Below, one piece after another: positions 56,219 to 64,000 of a stretch of DNA of 64,000 bases (the stretch's first letter is position 1; each line of letters starts with the position of its first letter). The notes beneath the pieces are model-generated. The model was not told the DNA's origin and ran no database searches. It saw only the letters and a program-made list of their open reading frames with translations. Location of the stretch: positions 1 to 64,000 of the forward strand of contig NZ_VFYP01000001.1 in assembly GCF_006443685.1 (NCBI RefSeq), read 5' to 3'. The position numbers were made by a program, and so were the translations under genes. This DNA is from Rhizobium glycinendophyticum (GTDB taxonomy: Bacteria > Pseudomonadota > Alphaproteobacteria > Rhizobiales > Rhizobiaceae).

Positions 56219-56690
56219 GGTAGTCTCCTACTCCGCGAGGTTGATCAGCACTGCCGGCAACTGTTTCCGTTGCTCGGATGACCTCAACCTAAATCCACCC
56301 TGTTGCCATCGGCTTAAGAAAGACGGTTACCACGCCGTGAACAGCGCTTTGCGAGAAGCTTGGTAAATGAACCATCGGCCCGATGGTTCAAATGCAGCCT
56401 AGTTCGGTCAGACCGCCTTCGATGAAGCCTAAAAAGCTGCAAATTGTCATTTCCAGAGGCGCTCGACGCCCCCGGAAAGCAAGCGCTTGGCAGATTGGGT
56501 CTCGGTCCCACTCCAGGAGGAAAGCCTTAGGATGTGTGCCGAATTGAAGCAGAGCCGACGCAGGGCGGTGCGCAGGCTCAAAAGAGCGTCATGCCTCCCG
56601 CCCTGGAAGTGCTTGGTGCTTGCGATTAATCCTTCGTTCACCAAGGCATTCCATACTCGAAAGAAGTCCCTCACGCGCGGAATGTAAGGC
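56219..56690. other. Divergent non-coding region upstream of the pilin genes
   Basis: This 472-base stretch separates the pilin genes (minus) from the CpaC-like small gene (plus) and must contain both promoters. Apart from the palindrome at 56368-56390 I see no gene I trust. Short readings on both strands in 56447-56716 overlap each other and show no domain. Confidence 0.7.
56368..56390. promoter_or_regulatory. Perfect 23-bp palindrome, candidate operator
   Basis: TGAACCATCGG and CCGATGGTTCA are perfect 11-base arms around a single central C. The site is about 150 bases upstream of the pilin start at 56218. The symmetry and near-zero loop suggest a dimeric protein binding site rather than an RNA hairpin. 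I do not recognise the regulator. Confidence 0.6.
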
Positions 56691-57098
56691 ATGTCCAAGT
56701 TCGATCGTCGTTTCACGGCCTTGGCCGCAGTCGTGGCCCTGCTGACAGCTATGGTCGTGTCCGCTCCGGCTGCCGCCGCGGATGATGTTCTGCGCGTCTA
56801 TATGAATAGCGCGCGCATCCTGAAGCTTGATCGGCCGGTCAGCAAAGTGATCGTCGGAAATTCTGAAGTTGCCGACGCGACCGTTGCGGATTCAAAGACG
56901 ATCGTTCTCACGGGCCGCGCTTACGGCACGACGAACCTCGTCTTGCTTGATGCAGACGGAAACGCAATCGTCGACGAGCGCATTCTCGTATCGATTGACG
57001 AGTCCAATACAGTCCGGGTCTATAAAGCCACGGATAGAACAGTGCTGTCCTGCACACCTAACTGCGAAGAACACGCCAAGACCGGCACGTCTCAATAA
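56691..57098 (+). CDS. Stand-alone CpaC N-terminal domain protein
   Basis: The 135-residue secreted protein has a signal peptide ending near APAAAA (about 30). A single domain like the N-terminus of CpaC follows: LRVYMNSARILKLDRPVSKVIVGN, then VADATVADSKTIVLTGRAYG and TNLVLLDADGN. There is no secretin part. Two cysteines near the C-terminus (CTPNC) may form a disulphide. It stands divergent from the pilins and before two TadE-like genes, so a role in pilus assembly is likely. Confidence 0.85.
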   Translation: MSKFDRRFTALAAVVALLTAMVVSAPAAAADDVLRVYMNSARILKLDRPVSKVIVGNSEVADATVADSKTIVLTGRAYGTTNLVLLDADGNAIVDERILVSIDESNTVRVYKATDRTVLSCTPNCEEHAKTGTSQ

Positions 57099-57207
57099 AA
57101 ATCCCTCATCCGACTTTCCGGGGCTGGCGCAAGTCTAAAGAGTTCGGAAACGGAAAATCAATACTTGGCGCTTAGCCTCTGCTCCAACATCCGGAGCGGG
57201 CGGGGCT

Positions 57208-57843
57208 ATGAACAGCCGAAGAAACCATCAGCATGATGCGAAATCACCCAAGATGCGGACAGGTCGCATCTGGAAGCGGTTGGCGCGTTCGCGTGAGGGA
57301 TCTGCTGCGATCGAATTCGCGATCCTCTCGATCCCCTACTTCATGATCATCTTTGCTATTCTTGAAACATTCATCGCGTTTGCCGCCGAGCAACTCGTGA
57401 CCAACGCGGTAAACACGCTGGGGCGCCAAATCCGGACAGGGCAGATCACCTATGGTCTCAACCGCTCGACGGACAAGACAAAGGAGCAATTCCGGCAGCT
57501 CTTCTGCGACGAGGTCAAGATCCTCATCACCTGTTCGGCAACGGAAGTTACAACTGCGGCCAAGCTCTACATTGACGCCCGCACGTTCTCGACCTTCGCC
57601 GCGATCCCGACGACAATTCCGCGGATGACGACGGCGACCTATTCCGACATCAACCCTGCGACGTTCGCTTTTACGCCCGGTGGCCCGGAAACGATCAACA
57701 TGTTGCGCGCCTACTACCGTTGGCAGGTGATTACGGATCTCGTGCGTCCTTACATCACCACCATCCGGCCTGCCGACGGGTCCATGCCGAGCGACTTCCT
57801 GATTGTGGCGACGACCGCATTCAAGAACGAGAAATATCCATGA
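57208..57843 (+). CDS. TadE-like pseudopilin
   Basis: The 211-residue protein has a cytoplasmic basic leader (about 1-33), then GSAAIEFAILSIPYFMIIFAILE, a pilin-like cleavage site and hydrophobic helix as in TadE/TadG pseudopilins. The rest is an exported domain with two cysteines (FCDEVKILITC). It overlaps the next gene by four bases (ATGA). Processing by CpaA after the glycine is expected. Confidence 0.85.
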   Translation: MNSRRNHQHDAKSPKMRTGRIWKRLARSREGSAAIEFAILSIPYFMIIFAILETFIAFAAEQLVTNAVNTLGRQIRTGQITYGLNRSTDKTKEQFRQLFCDEVKILITCSATEVTTAAKLYIDARTFSTFAAIPTTIPRMTTATYSDINPATFAFTPGGPETINMLRAYYRWQVITDLVRPYITTIRPADGSMPSDFLIVATTAFKNEKYP

Positions 57844-58457
57844 TCCAGGTTCCTCTCGAACGTCTGCGGCACAAAGCGTCCAGAGTACCCGATCGATACA
57901 CCGGTGTCTTCCTCCGTCTGCGAGACATTCTGCTCGACAAGCAGGGCGTCGGTGGCGTCGAATTCGCCCTCGTCGCGCCAATGCTTCTCGTCCTTTATCT
58001 GATGTCCTTTGAGCTCACCATGGGCTTCAGTGTGGCGAAGAAGACGTCGATGGCGAGCAGCGCCGTCGCCGATATCGTTGCTCGTGAGGAAAAGGTCACC
58101 AAGTCCTTTCTGGTCACCATGCCGGACGTCGCCAAGGCGATCTTCGTGCCCTATCCGACCAACAATCTTCTGATCAAGGTGACCGCCATCAAGATCGACA
58201 GCACCAAGGCTCCCAAGGTTGCCTGGTCCTGGTCCTCTACGGGTGTTGTACCCTATGCCGTCGGCACCACGCCACCGGTTCCGGCTGATTTGCTGGTGGC
58301 CGATACCTTCCTTATTCGCAGTGAGCTCAGTGTGTCCCACGAACTGATGACCTACCTGCCGGGTCTTGTGAGCGGGGGCAAGAAAAGCCTGACCCTCTAC
58401 CGCGAGTTCTACTACCGCCAGCGTCTGGGGACGGAAATCACCTGCAGCGACTGCTGA
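57840..58457 (+). CDS. TadE/TadG-like pseudopilin
   Basis: The 205-residue protein has a long basic leader (1-38), then GVGGVEFALVAPMLLVLYLM as pilin-like segment with the conserved Glu, and an exported C-terminal part ending in CSDC. The start is the ATG overlapping the previous stop; a longer reading to 57720 lies inside the neighbouring gene. With the preceding gene it forms the minor pilin pair of this Tad system. Confidence 0.85.
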   Translation: MIQVPLERLRHKASRVPDRYTGVFLRLRDILLDKQGVGGVEFALVAPMLLVLYLMSFELTMGFSVAKKTSMASSAVADIVAREEKVTKSFLVTMPDVAKAIFVPYPTNNLLIKVTAIKIDSTKAPKVAWSWSSTGVVPYAVGTTPPVPADLLVADTFLIRSELSVSHELMTYLPGLVSGGKKSLTLYREFYYRQRLGTEITCSDC

Positions 58458-58546
58458 TCGGCCACATTTGCCAAGCCAGGGCCCACCGGCTAATGATGCG
58501 GATCGAAGCCGGCCATCAAGATCCAGAGCCGGCCCTTGGATAAGGC

Positions 58547-59767
58547 ATGGCACGCGCATTTCTTTTCGTCCTCGATTCCTTCGGTATTGGCGGTGCGTCT
58601 GATGCACCCGCCTATGGTGATGACGGCTCCGATACGCTTGGCCATATCGCCGAATTTTGTGCGGCGGGGGCAGGGGACCGCAAAGGATTGCGGCAGGGCC
58701 CCCTGGTGCTTCCCAACCTGTCGGCCCTCGGTCTTTTGAGCGCCGCCAAATTGGCGACAGGGCGCATCCCGGCCGGCATGCCGGTGCCGGAGCGTGTTTT
58801 TGGCTTGCATGGTGCCGCAAGCGAGGTCTCGCACGGCAAGGACACGCCCTCCGGACACTGGGAAATTGCCGGTACGCCTGTGATGTTTGACTGGGGCTAC
58901 TTCCCGGAGGGCGACGAAGCCTTTCCGCCCGATCTCGTCGAAGCCATCTGCCACGAGGCAAACCTGCCAGGCATCCTCGGCAACTGCCATGCATCGGGTA
59001 CGGAGGTCATTGCCCGTTTCGGCGAGGAGCATATCCGCACCGGCAAACCCATCTGCTACACATCGTCGGACTCCGTCTTCCAGATCGCGGCCCACGAAAC
59101 GCACTTTGGCCTGGAGCGTCTGCTGTCGCTGTGCCAGATCGTCCGCAAGCTGCTGGATCCCTTGAATATTGGCCGGGTCATCGCACGGCCCTTCATCGGC
59201 GAGACCGTGCACAGCTTTGAGCGCACCGGCAACCGGCGCGACTATTCCGTTCTACCACCGGAGCCAACGCTGCTCGATCGTCTGGTTGACCGGGGGAGGA
59301 AGGTGCATGCGGTCGGCAAGATCGCGGACATTTTTGCGCACCAGGGCATCACCCGCATGATCAAGGCAAATGGCAATGCCGCCCTTATGGACGCGACCCT
59401 AAAGGCCATCGATGAGGCGGAAGACGGCGACCTTGTCTTCACCAATTTCGTCGATTTCGACATGCTGTATGGCCATCGTCGTGACGTTCCCGGCTACGCC
59501 GCAGCACTGGAAGCTTTCGATCGCCGCCTTCCTGAGGTGCACCGCAAGCTGAAGCCGGGCGACATTGTGCTGATGACAGCCGACCACGGTTGCGATCCGA
59601 CCTGGCGCGGCACGGACCATACGCGCGAGCGCGTGCCGATCATGTGTTTCGGGCCGAGCATCCGCTCGCGCAACATCGGCCTGCGGAACACCTATGCCGA
59701 TATCGGCGAAACCATTGCTGCGCATCTGGGCATCGCGCCCGGCCGCCACGGACGGAGCTTCCTGTGA
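58547..59767 (+). CDS. deoB: Phosphopentomutase
   Basis: The 406-residue alkaline-phosphatase-superfamily enzyme interconverts (deoxy)ribose 1- and 5-phosphates. Metal-site motifs are [12 protein letters not shown] (Asp), [12 protein letters not shown] with the phosphorylated threonine, and [21 protein letters not shown] near the C-terminus. The stop overlaps the GTG start of add. It links deoA/deoC products to the pentose phosphate pool. Confidence 0.96.
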   Translation: MARAFLFVLDSFGIGGASDAPAYGDDGSDTLGHIAEFCAAGAGDRKGLRQGPLVLPNLSALGLLSAAKLATGRIPAGMPVPERVFGLHGAASEVSHGKDTPSGHWEIAGTPVMFDWGYFPEGDEAFPPDLVEAICHEANLPGILGNCHASGTEVIARFGEEHIRTGKPICYTSSDSVFQIAAHETHFGLERLLSLCQIVRKLLDPLNIGRVIARPFIGETVHSFERTGNRRDYSVLPPEPTLLDRLVDRGRKVHAVGKIADIFAHQGITRMIKANGNAALMDATLKAIDEAEDGDLVFTNFVDFDMLYGHRRDVPGYAAALEAFDRRLPEVHRKLKPGDIVLMTADHGCDPTWRGTDHTRERVPIMCFGPSIRSRNIGLRNTYADIGETIAAHLGIAPGRHGRSFL

Positions 59768-60738
59768 CGACACAGCTGAAAAAGGCCGAATTGCACTGTC
59801 ACCTCGAGGGTGCGGCACCTCCGGCACTCACCCTTAATCAGGCTCGCAAATACGGCGTCGACCCAGCCAGTTTCATGGACGGAGACCGCTACGCCTGGAC
59901 CGACTTTGCCGAGTTCATCAAGGCCTATGACAAGGTCGCCAGTCTCTTCCGCACAGAAGACGATTATGCCCTCCTCACAGAGACCTATCTGCGGGAATTG
60001 GCATCGGTCGGCACCATTTACAGTGAGCTTATCGTTTCGCCAGATCACGGTGATCGCATCGGTCTTGGTGCCGACAACTATTTGGCCGGCATCACGGCCG
60101 GTATCGAGAGAGCGAAGGCGATAACCGGCATCGAGGTGCGGATCCTTGTGACAGGCGAGCGCCATTTTGGACCCGAGAGCGTAATCGCCGCTGCCGACTA
60201 TGCTGCGCGCACCACAAACCCGTTGATCACCGGCTTCAACATGGCCGGCGAAGAGCGCATGGGCCGCGTGGCGGACTATGCCAAGGCCTTCGATATCGCC
60301 CGTGAAGCGGGTCTTGGCCTTACCATCCATGCAGGGGAGGTCTGCGGCGCCTTCAGTGTTGCCGATGCGCTAGATCTCGTGAGGCCGGCCCGCATCGGCC
60401 ACGGCGTGCGCGCCATCGAAGACGCCGATCTCGTTCGCCGCCTCGCTGATCTCGGGACGGTTCTGGAGGTCTGCCCTGGATCCAACATTGCGCTGTCGGT
60501 CTATCCCGATTTCCAGAGCCACCCCCTGCGTAAGCTCCGGGATGCCGGAGTCCGCGTCTGCATCAATTCCGACGATCCGCCCTTCTTCCACACTTCGCTG
60601 GCCCGGGAATACGAGTTGGCGGGAACGGAGTTTGGATTCTCGAACGCGGAAATCGACGCCATGACCCGTACGGCGATTGAGGCAGCCTTCGTGGACGAGA
60701 AGACGCGACAAGCGCTCCTGGCGAAGCTTGGAACGTGA
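59764..60738 (+). CDS. add: Adenosine deaminase
   Basis: The 324-residue enzyme deaminates adenosine and deoxyadenosine. The start is a GTG overlapping the deoB stop by four bases; longer readings into deoB are rejected. Zinc and catalytic motifs are present: LHCHLEG near 10-16, the HAGE catalytic glutamate motif, GHGVRAIED and [10 protein letters not shown]. Its own stop lies close before upp, forming a deoB-add-upp transcript. Confidence 0.95.
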   Translation: MTTQLKKAELHCHLEGAAPPALTLNQARKYGVDPASFMDGDRYAWTDFAEFIKAYDKVASLFRTEDDYALLTETYLRELASVGTIYSELIVSPDHGDRIGLGADNYLAGITAGIERAKAITGIEVRILVTGERHFGPESVIAAADYAARTTNPLITGFNMAGEERMGRVADYAKAFDIAREAGLGLTIHAGEVCGAFSVADALDLVRPARIGHGVRAIEDADLVRRLADLGTVLEVCPGSNIALSVYPDFQSHPLRKLRDAGVRVCINSDDPPFFHTSLAREYELAGTEFGFSNAEIDAMTRTAIEAAFVDEKTRQALLAKLGT

Positions 60739-60842
60739 GCGCTGTTGAAGACCGGGCAAAATCCACGCCTGCTCTTGCGGCTCTCCCACAGAACGTGAAA
60801 ATAGAGTCATTCGAAGACAAAGAAGAAAAGAAGGTTCGATCC

Positions 60843-61472
60843 ATGGACGGCGTAACAGTCATCAACCACCCTCTCGTGCAGCACAAGCTGACGATCATGC
60901 GCCGCAAGGAAACCTCGACCTCCAGTTTTCGCCGACTGCTGCGCGAAATTTCGACCCTTCTCTGCTACGAGGTGACGCGCGATCTCGAGCTGACTATGGA
61001 GACGATCGAGACGCCGCTGACCGAGATGCAATCCCCGATCCTCGAGGGCAAGAAGCTGGTCTTCGCCTCGATCCTGCGCGCCGGTAACGGCCTGTTGGAA
61101 GGCATGCTCGAACTGGTTCCGGCAGCCCGTGTCGCCCATGTCGGCGTCTACCGCGATCACGAAACGCTGCAGGCCGTGGAATACTATTTCAAGGCACCCG
61201 AAGCTCTGTCGGAGCGCCTGATCATCGTTGTCGACCCGATGCTTGCCACCGGGAATTCCTCGATTGCCGCCATCGACAAGCTCAAGGAACGCGGCGCAAA
61301 GAACATCCGCTTCCTCTGCCTGCTGGCAGCACCTGAAGGCATCAAGAACTTCCACGCTGTCCATCCCGACGTGCCGATCTTCACCGCCTCGATCGACAGT
61401 CACCTCAACGAGAAGGGCTACATCATGCCCGGCCTCGGCGATGCAGGCGACCGGATGTACGGAACGAAGTGA
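60843..61472 (+). CDS. upp: Uracil phosphoribosyltransferase
   Basis: The 209-residue enzyme makes UMP from uracil and PRPP. The start [16 protein letters not shown] at 60843 matches the family and has AAGAAAAGAAGG upstream; a GTG at 60735 overlapping add is rejected. The PRPP-binding motif [15 protein letters not shown], a [13 protein letters not shown] segment and the C-terminal [13 protein letters not shown] uracil-binding end are present. Confidence 0.97.
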   Translation: MDGVTVINHPLVQHKLTIMRRKETSTSSFRRLLREISTLLCYEVTRDLELTMETIETPLTEMQSPILEGKKLVFASILRAGNGLLEGMLELVPAARVAHVGVYRDHETLQAVEYYFKAPEALSERLIIVVDPMLATGNSSIAAIDKLKERGAKNIRFLCLLAAPEGIKNFHAVHPDVPIFTASIDSHLNEKGYIMPGLGDAGDRMYGTK

Positions 61473-61497
61473 TTTCTTAACCAGATCGCAAGCTTTG

Positions 61498-61525
61498 ACG
61501 GCTCGAAACCCCGGTTTCGGGCCGT
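61498..61525 (+). terminator. Rho-independent terminator after upp
   Basis: ACGGCTCGAAACC and GGTTTCGGGCCGT pair over 13 bases with one G-U wobble, and TTTT follows at once. It lies 25 bases after the upp stop. Confidence 0.82.
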
Positions 61526-61596
61526 TTTCGCACGTCCGCTATCCGATTGGCAAAGCGCAACTGCTAAGCTTTACGCAATCCAATCGAGGAGCGCCG

Positions 61597-62109
61597 ATGT
61601 TCGCCCGCACGCTGTTCACCGTCTTGATGCTCGCTTTGTCGGCCAGCCAGTGGCCGACGATTGCGCAAAAGGTCGAAGCCCTGCTGCATAAGGAGGAGCC
61701 CTCGGACGAAACGGCAGCCAAACCCGTATCCACGGGCTCGGGCCAGACCGTGCTGACAATGGCGCCGGGCGGGCACTATGCCGGAACTTTCAAGATGAAC
61801 GGCAAACCGATCCAGGCCATGATCGATACAGGAGCCTCACTGGTTGCGATCAATGTCTCGACTGCAAGGCGGCTTGGTATCAGCCCCGCTGCGCTCGACT
61901 TCCGCTACGACGTAAACACGGCCAATGGCTCGATCAAGGCGGCGCATGTCGTCCTCGACCGTATTGAGGTTGGCAGCATTCGGGTGCGCGATGTAGACGC
62001 CTTCGTGCTGAAGGACGAGGCGCTGTCCTCGACGCTGATCGGCATGAGCTTCCTGCAAAAGCTCAAGTCCTATTCCGCCGACCAGCGCGTCATGCGGCTT
62101 GTGCAATAG
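61597..62109 (+). CDS. Retropepsin-like membrane-anchored aspartic protease (TIGR02281 type)
   Basis: The 170-residue protein has an N-terminal hydrophobic signal/anchor (about 4-25) and a clan AA retropepsin domain. The active site is MIDTGASLVAINVSTARRLG (Asp-Thr-Gly near 70), followed by the flap-like VNTANGSIKAAHV segment and the C-terminal LIGMSFLQKL. Such proteins act as dimers in the periplasm. AGGA precedes the ATG at 61597. It ends three bases before the convergent deoA stop. Confidence 0.85.
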   Translation: MFARTLFTVLMLALSASQWPTIAQKVEALLHKEEPSDETAAKPVSTGSGQTVLTMAPGGHYAGTFKMNGKPIQAMIDTGASLVAINVSTARRLGISPAALDFRYDVNTANGSIKAAHVVLDRIEVGSIRVRDVDAFVLKDEALSSTLIGMSFLQKLKSYSADQRVMRLVQ

Positions 62110-62112
62110 GCT

Positions 62113-63429
62113 TCATTCCGCGCTGATGCGCAGGCCTATGACCGGCGTTACTGCGGGCTTTTCGCTTGTAATCCGATAGCTTGCCAGAACCGTCTTCGCA
62201 GCCTCTTGTGCTGCGGTGAGGTCGTTGGCCTGGACGAAGGCGATCGGCTCGCCCTTCACAATGGGGGTGCCAAGCGGCTTGAAGCCGGATAGACCCACGC
62301 GGTGATCGATGCTGTCGCTCGGCCGCTGCCGGCCACCACCCAGTGTTACCACGGCAAGCCCCAGTGCGCGCGTGTCGCAGGCGGAAAGATAGCCGTTTTC
62401 GGGCGCCTCTACAGCGACCTCGACCTTGGCTCGTGGCAGATAGTGATCTGCCCTCTCCATGAAGTCGGAGGGGCCACCCAGCTCGTGTACCATTTTCCCG
62501 AAAATGTCCGCTGCATGGCCGGAGCCGAGAGCTTCGACGCAACGGGCAAGCGCCACCGTCTTGTCCATCTCCACGCCGGCATTGATCAGCATCTCCGCGC
62601 CGAAGGCGAGCGTCACCTGTTCCAGCCGCGTGCCGGTCTTGAGACCCTTGAGGAAATCGACCGCGTTCTGCACCTCAATGGCGTTCCCGGCACAATCAGC
62701 CAGCGGTTCATTCATGTCGGTCAGCAGCGCGGTTGTTCGGACACCAGCACCATTTGCCACGCGCACAAGCGAGCGGGCGAGCGCTTCGGCATCCTCTGCC
62801 TTGGCCATGAACGCGCCATTGCCGAATTTGACGTCGAGCACTAGGCTATCGAGCCCTGCCGCCAGTTTCTTCGACAGGATGGAGGCCGTGATCAGCGGAA
62901 TGGATTCAACCGTCGCCGTCACGTCGCGGATCGCGTAGAGCCGTTTGTCCGCTGGTGCCAGGTCACCGGTCTGGCCGATGATGGCGCAGCCGGCGCGATC
63001 GACCGTCCGGCGGAAGATGGCATTATCAGGCATCACGTCATAGCCCGGGATCGACTGCAGCTTATCCAGCGTACCGCCGGTATGGCCAAGACCCCGACCC
63101 GATATCATCGGGACAGCAAGCCCGCAGGCGGCCACGATCGGGGCCAGCATCAGTGAGACGTTGTCGCCGACGCCGCCGGTCGAATGTTTGTCCGCAATCG
63201 GCCTGCCGACACCAGACCAAGACAGGACGTCACCAGAATCGCGCATCGCAAGGGTCAGCGCCACGATCTCCTCAGGCGTCATGCCCTGAAAGAAAACCGC
63301 CATGGCGAATGCCGCCACTTGTCCTTCGGAAATCGTTTCGTTGGAGAGCCCCTCGATAAAGCCGGAAATTTCGGCGGCCGACAGCACTCCACCATCCCGC
63401 TTTCGTCGAATGATCTCCTGCGGCAACAT
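62113..63429 (-). CDS. deoA: Thymidine phosphorylase
   Basis: The 438-residue enzyme splits thymidine and deoxyuridine to base and deoxyribose 1-phosphate. Family motifs: [14 protein letters not shown], the phosphate-binding [26 protein letters not shown] and VDFGKG-like [10 protein letters not shown]. It starts two bases after the deoC stop, so the two are one operon. Confidence 0.96.
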   Translation of the reverse strand: MLPQEIIRRKRDGGVLSAAEISGFIEGLSNETISEGQVAAFAMAVFFQGMTPEEIVALTLAMRDSGDVLSWSGVGRPIADKHSTGGVGDNVSLMLAPIVAACGLAVPMISGRGLGHTGGTLDKLQSIPGYDVMPDNAIFRRTVDRAGCAIIGQTGDLAPADKRLYAIRDVTATVESIPLITASILSKKLAAGLDSLVLDVKFGNGAFMAKAEDAEALARSLVRVANGAGVRTTALLTDMNEPLADCAGNAIEVQNAVDFLKGLKTGTRLEQVTLAFGAEMLINAGVEMDKTVALARCVEALGSGHAADIFGKMVHELGGPSDFMERADHYLPRAKVEVAVEAPENGYLSACDTRALGLAVVTLGGGRQRPSDSIDHRVGLSGFKPLGTPIVKGEPIAFVQANDLTAAQEAAKTVLASYRITSEKPAVTPVIGLRISAE

Positions 63430-63431
63430 GA

Positions 63432-64000
63432 TCAGTATCCTGAGGCTGCGGCGGTCGACCGCTCGCCTGAAAGAACGGCCAAGATGTCGTCCAGCAGCCC
63501 CGAAGCTCCAAAACGAAAGGTGGACGGGATCACCCAGTCCTCGCCCATGATCGTATCGGCAAGCCGCAGGTAAAGTCCGGCGTCGGCGACCGTCGAGATA
63601 CCCCCGGCGGGCTTGAAGCCGACCCTCTTGCGGCTGTCACGGATCGATTGCAGCATGATGTCTGCCGCCTCCAGCGTGGCATTGACGCCGACCTTGCCGG
63701 TCGAAGTCTTGACGAAATCCGCACCGGCCGCGATGGCAAGGTCGGATGCCTTCCGGATAAGAGCCACATCCTTGAGTTCGCCGGTTTCCAGGATCGTCTT
63801 CAGGATAGCATTGCCGCAGGCTGCCTTCACGGCAGTTACCATGTCCGTCACAGCCTTCTCATCACCGGAAGCCAAGGCACGGTACGGAATGACAAGGTCG
63901 ATATCGTCGGCGCCGTCGGCAACAGCGTCGCGCGTCTCCGCCAGCACATCCTCGATCTTCATTGCGCCAGAGGGAAAGTTGACCACGGTCGCGATGCGGA
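63432..64000 (-). CDS. deoC: Deoxyribose-phosphate aldolase (partial, 5' end outside window)
   Basis: The C-terminal part of DeoC is visible; the reading frame stays open to the window edge ([11 protein letters not shown]), so the true start lies beyond base 64000. DFVKTSTGK carries the Schiff-base lysine, and [11 protein letters not shown] and [11 protein letters not shown] are family motifs. The enzyme splits deoxyribose 5-phosphate to acetaldehyde and glyceraldehyde 3-phosphate, completing the route from deoA and deoB. Confidence 0.95.
   Translation of the reverse strand, partial: RIATVVNFPSGAMKIEDVLAETRDAVADGADDIDLVIPYRALASGDEKAVTDMVTAVKAACGNAILKTILETGELKDVALIRKASDLAIAAGADFVKTSTGKVGVNATLEAADIMLQSIRDSRKRVGFKPAGGISTVADAGLYLRLADTIMGEDWVIPSTFRFGASGLLDDILAVLSGERSTAAASGY

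Noticed and set aside
56219..56340. Possible CtrA boxes (TTAA-N7-TTAA) before the pilin genes
   Set aside because: Only one good half-site is present; spacings near it are eight or nine bases rather than seven.
56447..56716. Short frames on both strands in the pilin control region (56447-56716 minus, 56487-56687 plus)
   Set aside because: They overlap each other and have no ribosome site, domain or plausible composition.
60735..61472. A longer upp starting at the GTG overlapping add
   Set aside because: The extra 36 residues do not match the family, and the ATG at 60843 has a good ribosome site and the usual N-terminus.
63432..63986. deoC as a complete 184-residue gene starting at 63986
   Set aside because: The frame continues upstream with family sequence (RIATVV) to the window edge, so the start codon is internal and the gene is partial.

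Overview
The window is a chromosomal segment of a Rhizobiaceae bacterium (Rhizobium/Agrobacterium/Sinorhizobium group). Several features point there: a cyaC-type redox adenylate cyclase, the gene order mgsA-glk-ABC exporter-dapB-gpmA, the alphaproteobacterial cpa/tad pilus locus, the deoB-add-upp salvage cluster, and an initiator tRNA with an A29:U41 pair of the kind reported for rhizobia. Genes are dense and GC-rich. I see no insertion sequence, prophage, CRISPR array or rRNA. The only gene-free stretch above 300 bases is 56219-56690.

Region by region. (1) 1-77: initiator tRNA. (2) 211-7530: a cyclic-nucleotide locus. A soluble class III cyclase faces away from an operon of a catalytically degenerate ABC-exporter-like protein, a single-domain cNMP-binding protein, an MBL-fold hydrolase and a CyaC-like di-haem/[2Fe-2S] membrane cyclase. 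(3) 7590-17248 (minus): a tightly overlapping seven-gene operon joining a Yej/Opp-type ABC importer to three glycosyltransferases. (4) 17451-23897: a further glycan-related group with a DXD glycosyltransferase, a deacetylase-like protein, a GT4 enzyme, a UDP-sugar dehydrogenase, a small methyltransferase and a metallophosphoesterase. (5) 24025-30431: an RND efflux pump and its adaptor, an alpha/beta-hydrolase-fold protein that seems to lack its catalytic serine, and a divergent LysR regulator. (6) 30596-36586 (minus): gpmA, dapB, an MsbA-like exporter, glk, mgsA and mepA. (7) 36758-43428: yejABEF with a toxin-antitoxin pair lodged between yejE and yejF. (8) 43441-47035: a hydroxyacid dehydrogenase, pncB, an SRPBCC (CoxG-like) protein and two small unknown genes. 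(9) 47053-58457: a complete Flp/Tad pilus locus with two tandem pilins, and divergent TadE-like genes. (10) 58547-64000: nucleoside salvage (deoB, add, upp, deoA, partial deoC) enclosing a retropepsin-like membrane protein.

The best candidate for an undescribed system is region 2. It encodes two cAMP makers, a stand-alone cNMP reader, a possible phosphodiesterase and a pseudo-ABC membrane protein whose nucleotide-binding domain has lost all the catalytic motifs and contains a threefold repeated segment. Regions 3 and 4 come second: they look like a coupled uptake and glycosylation island, with no flippase, polymerase or phosphoglycosyltransferase visible in the window.
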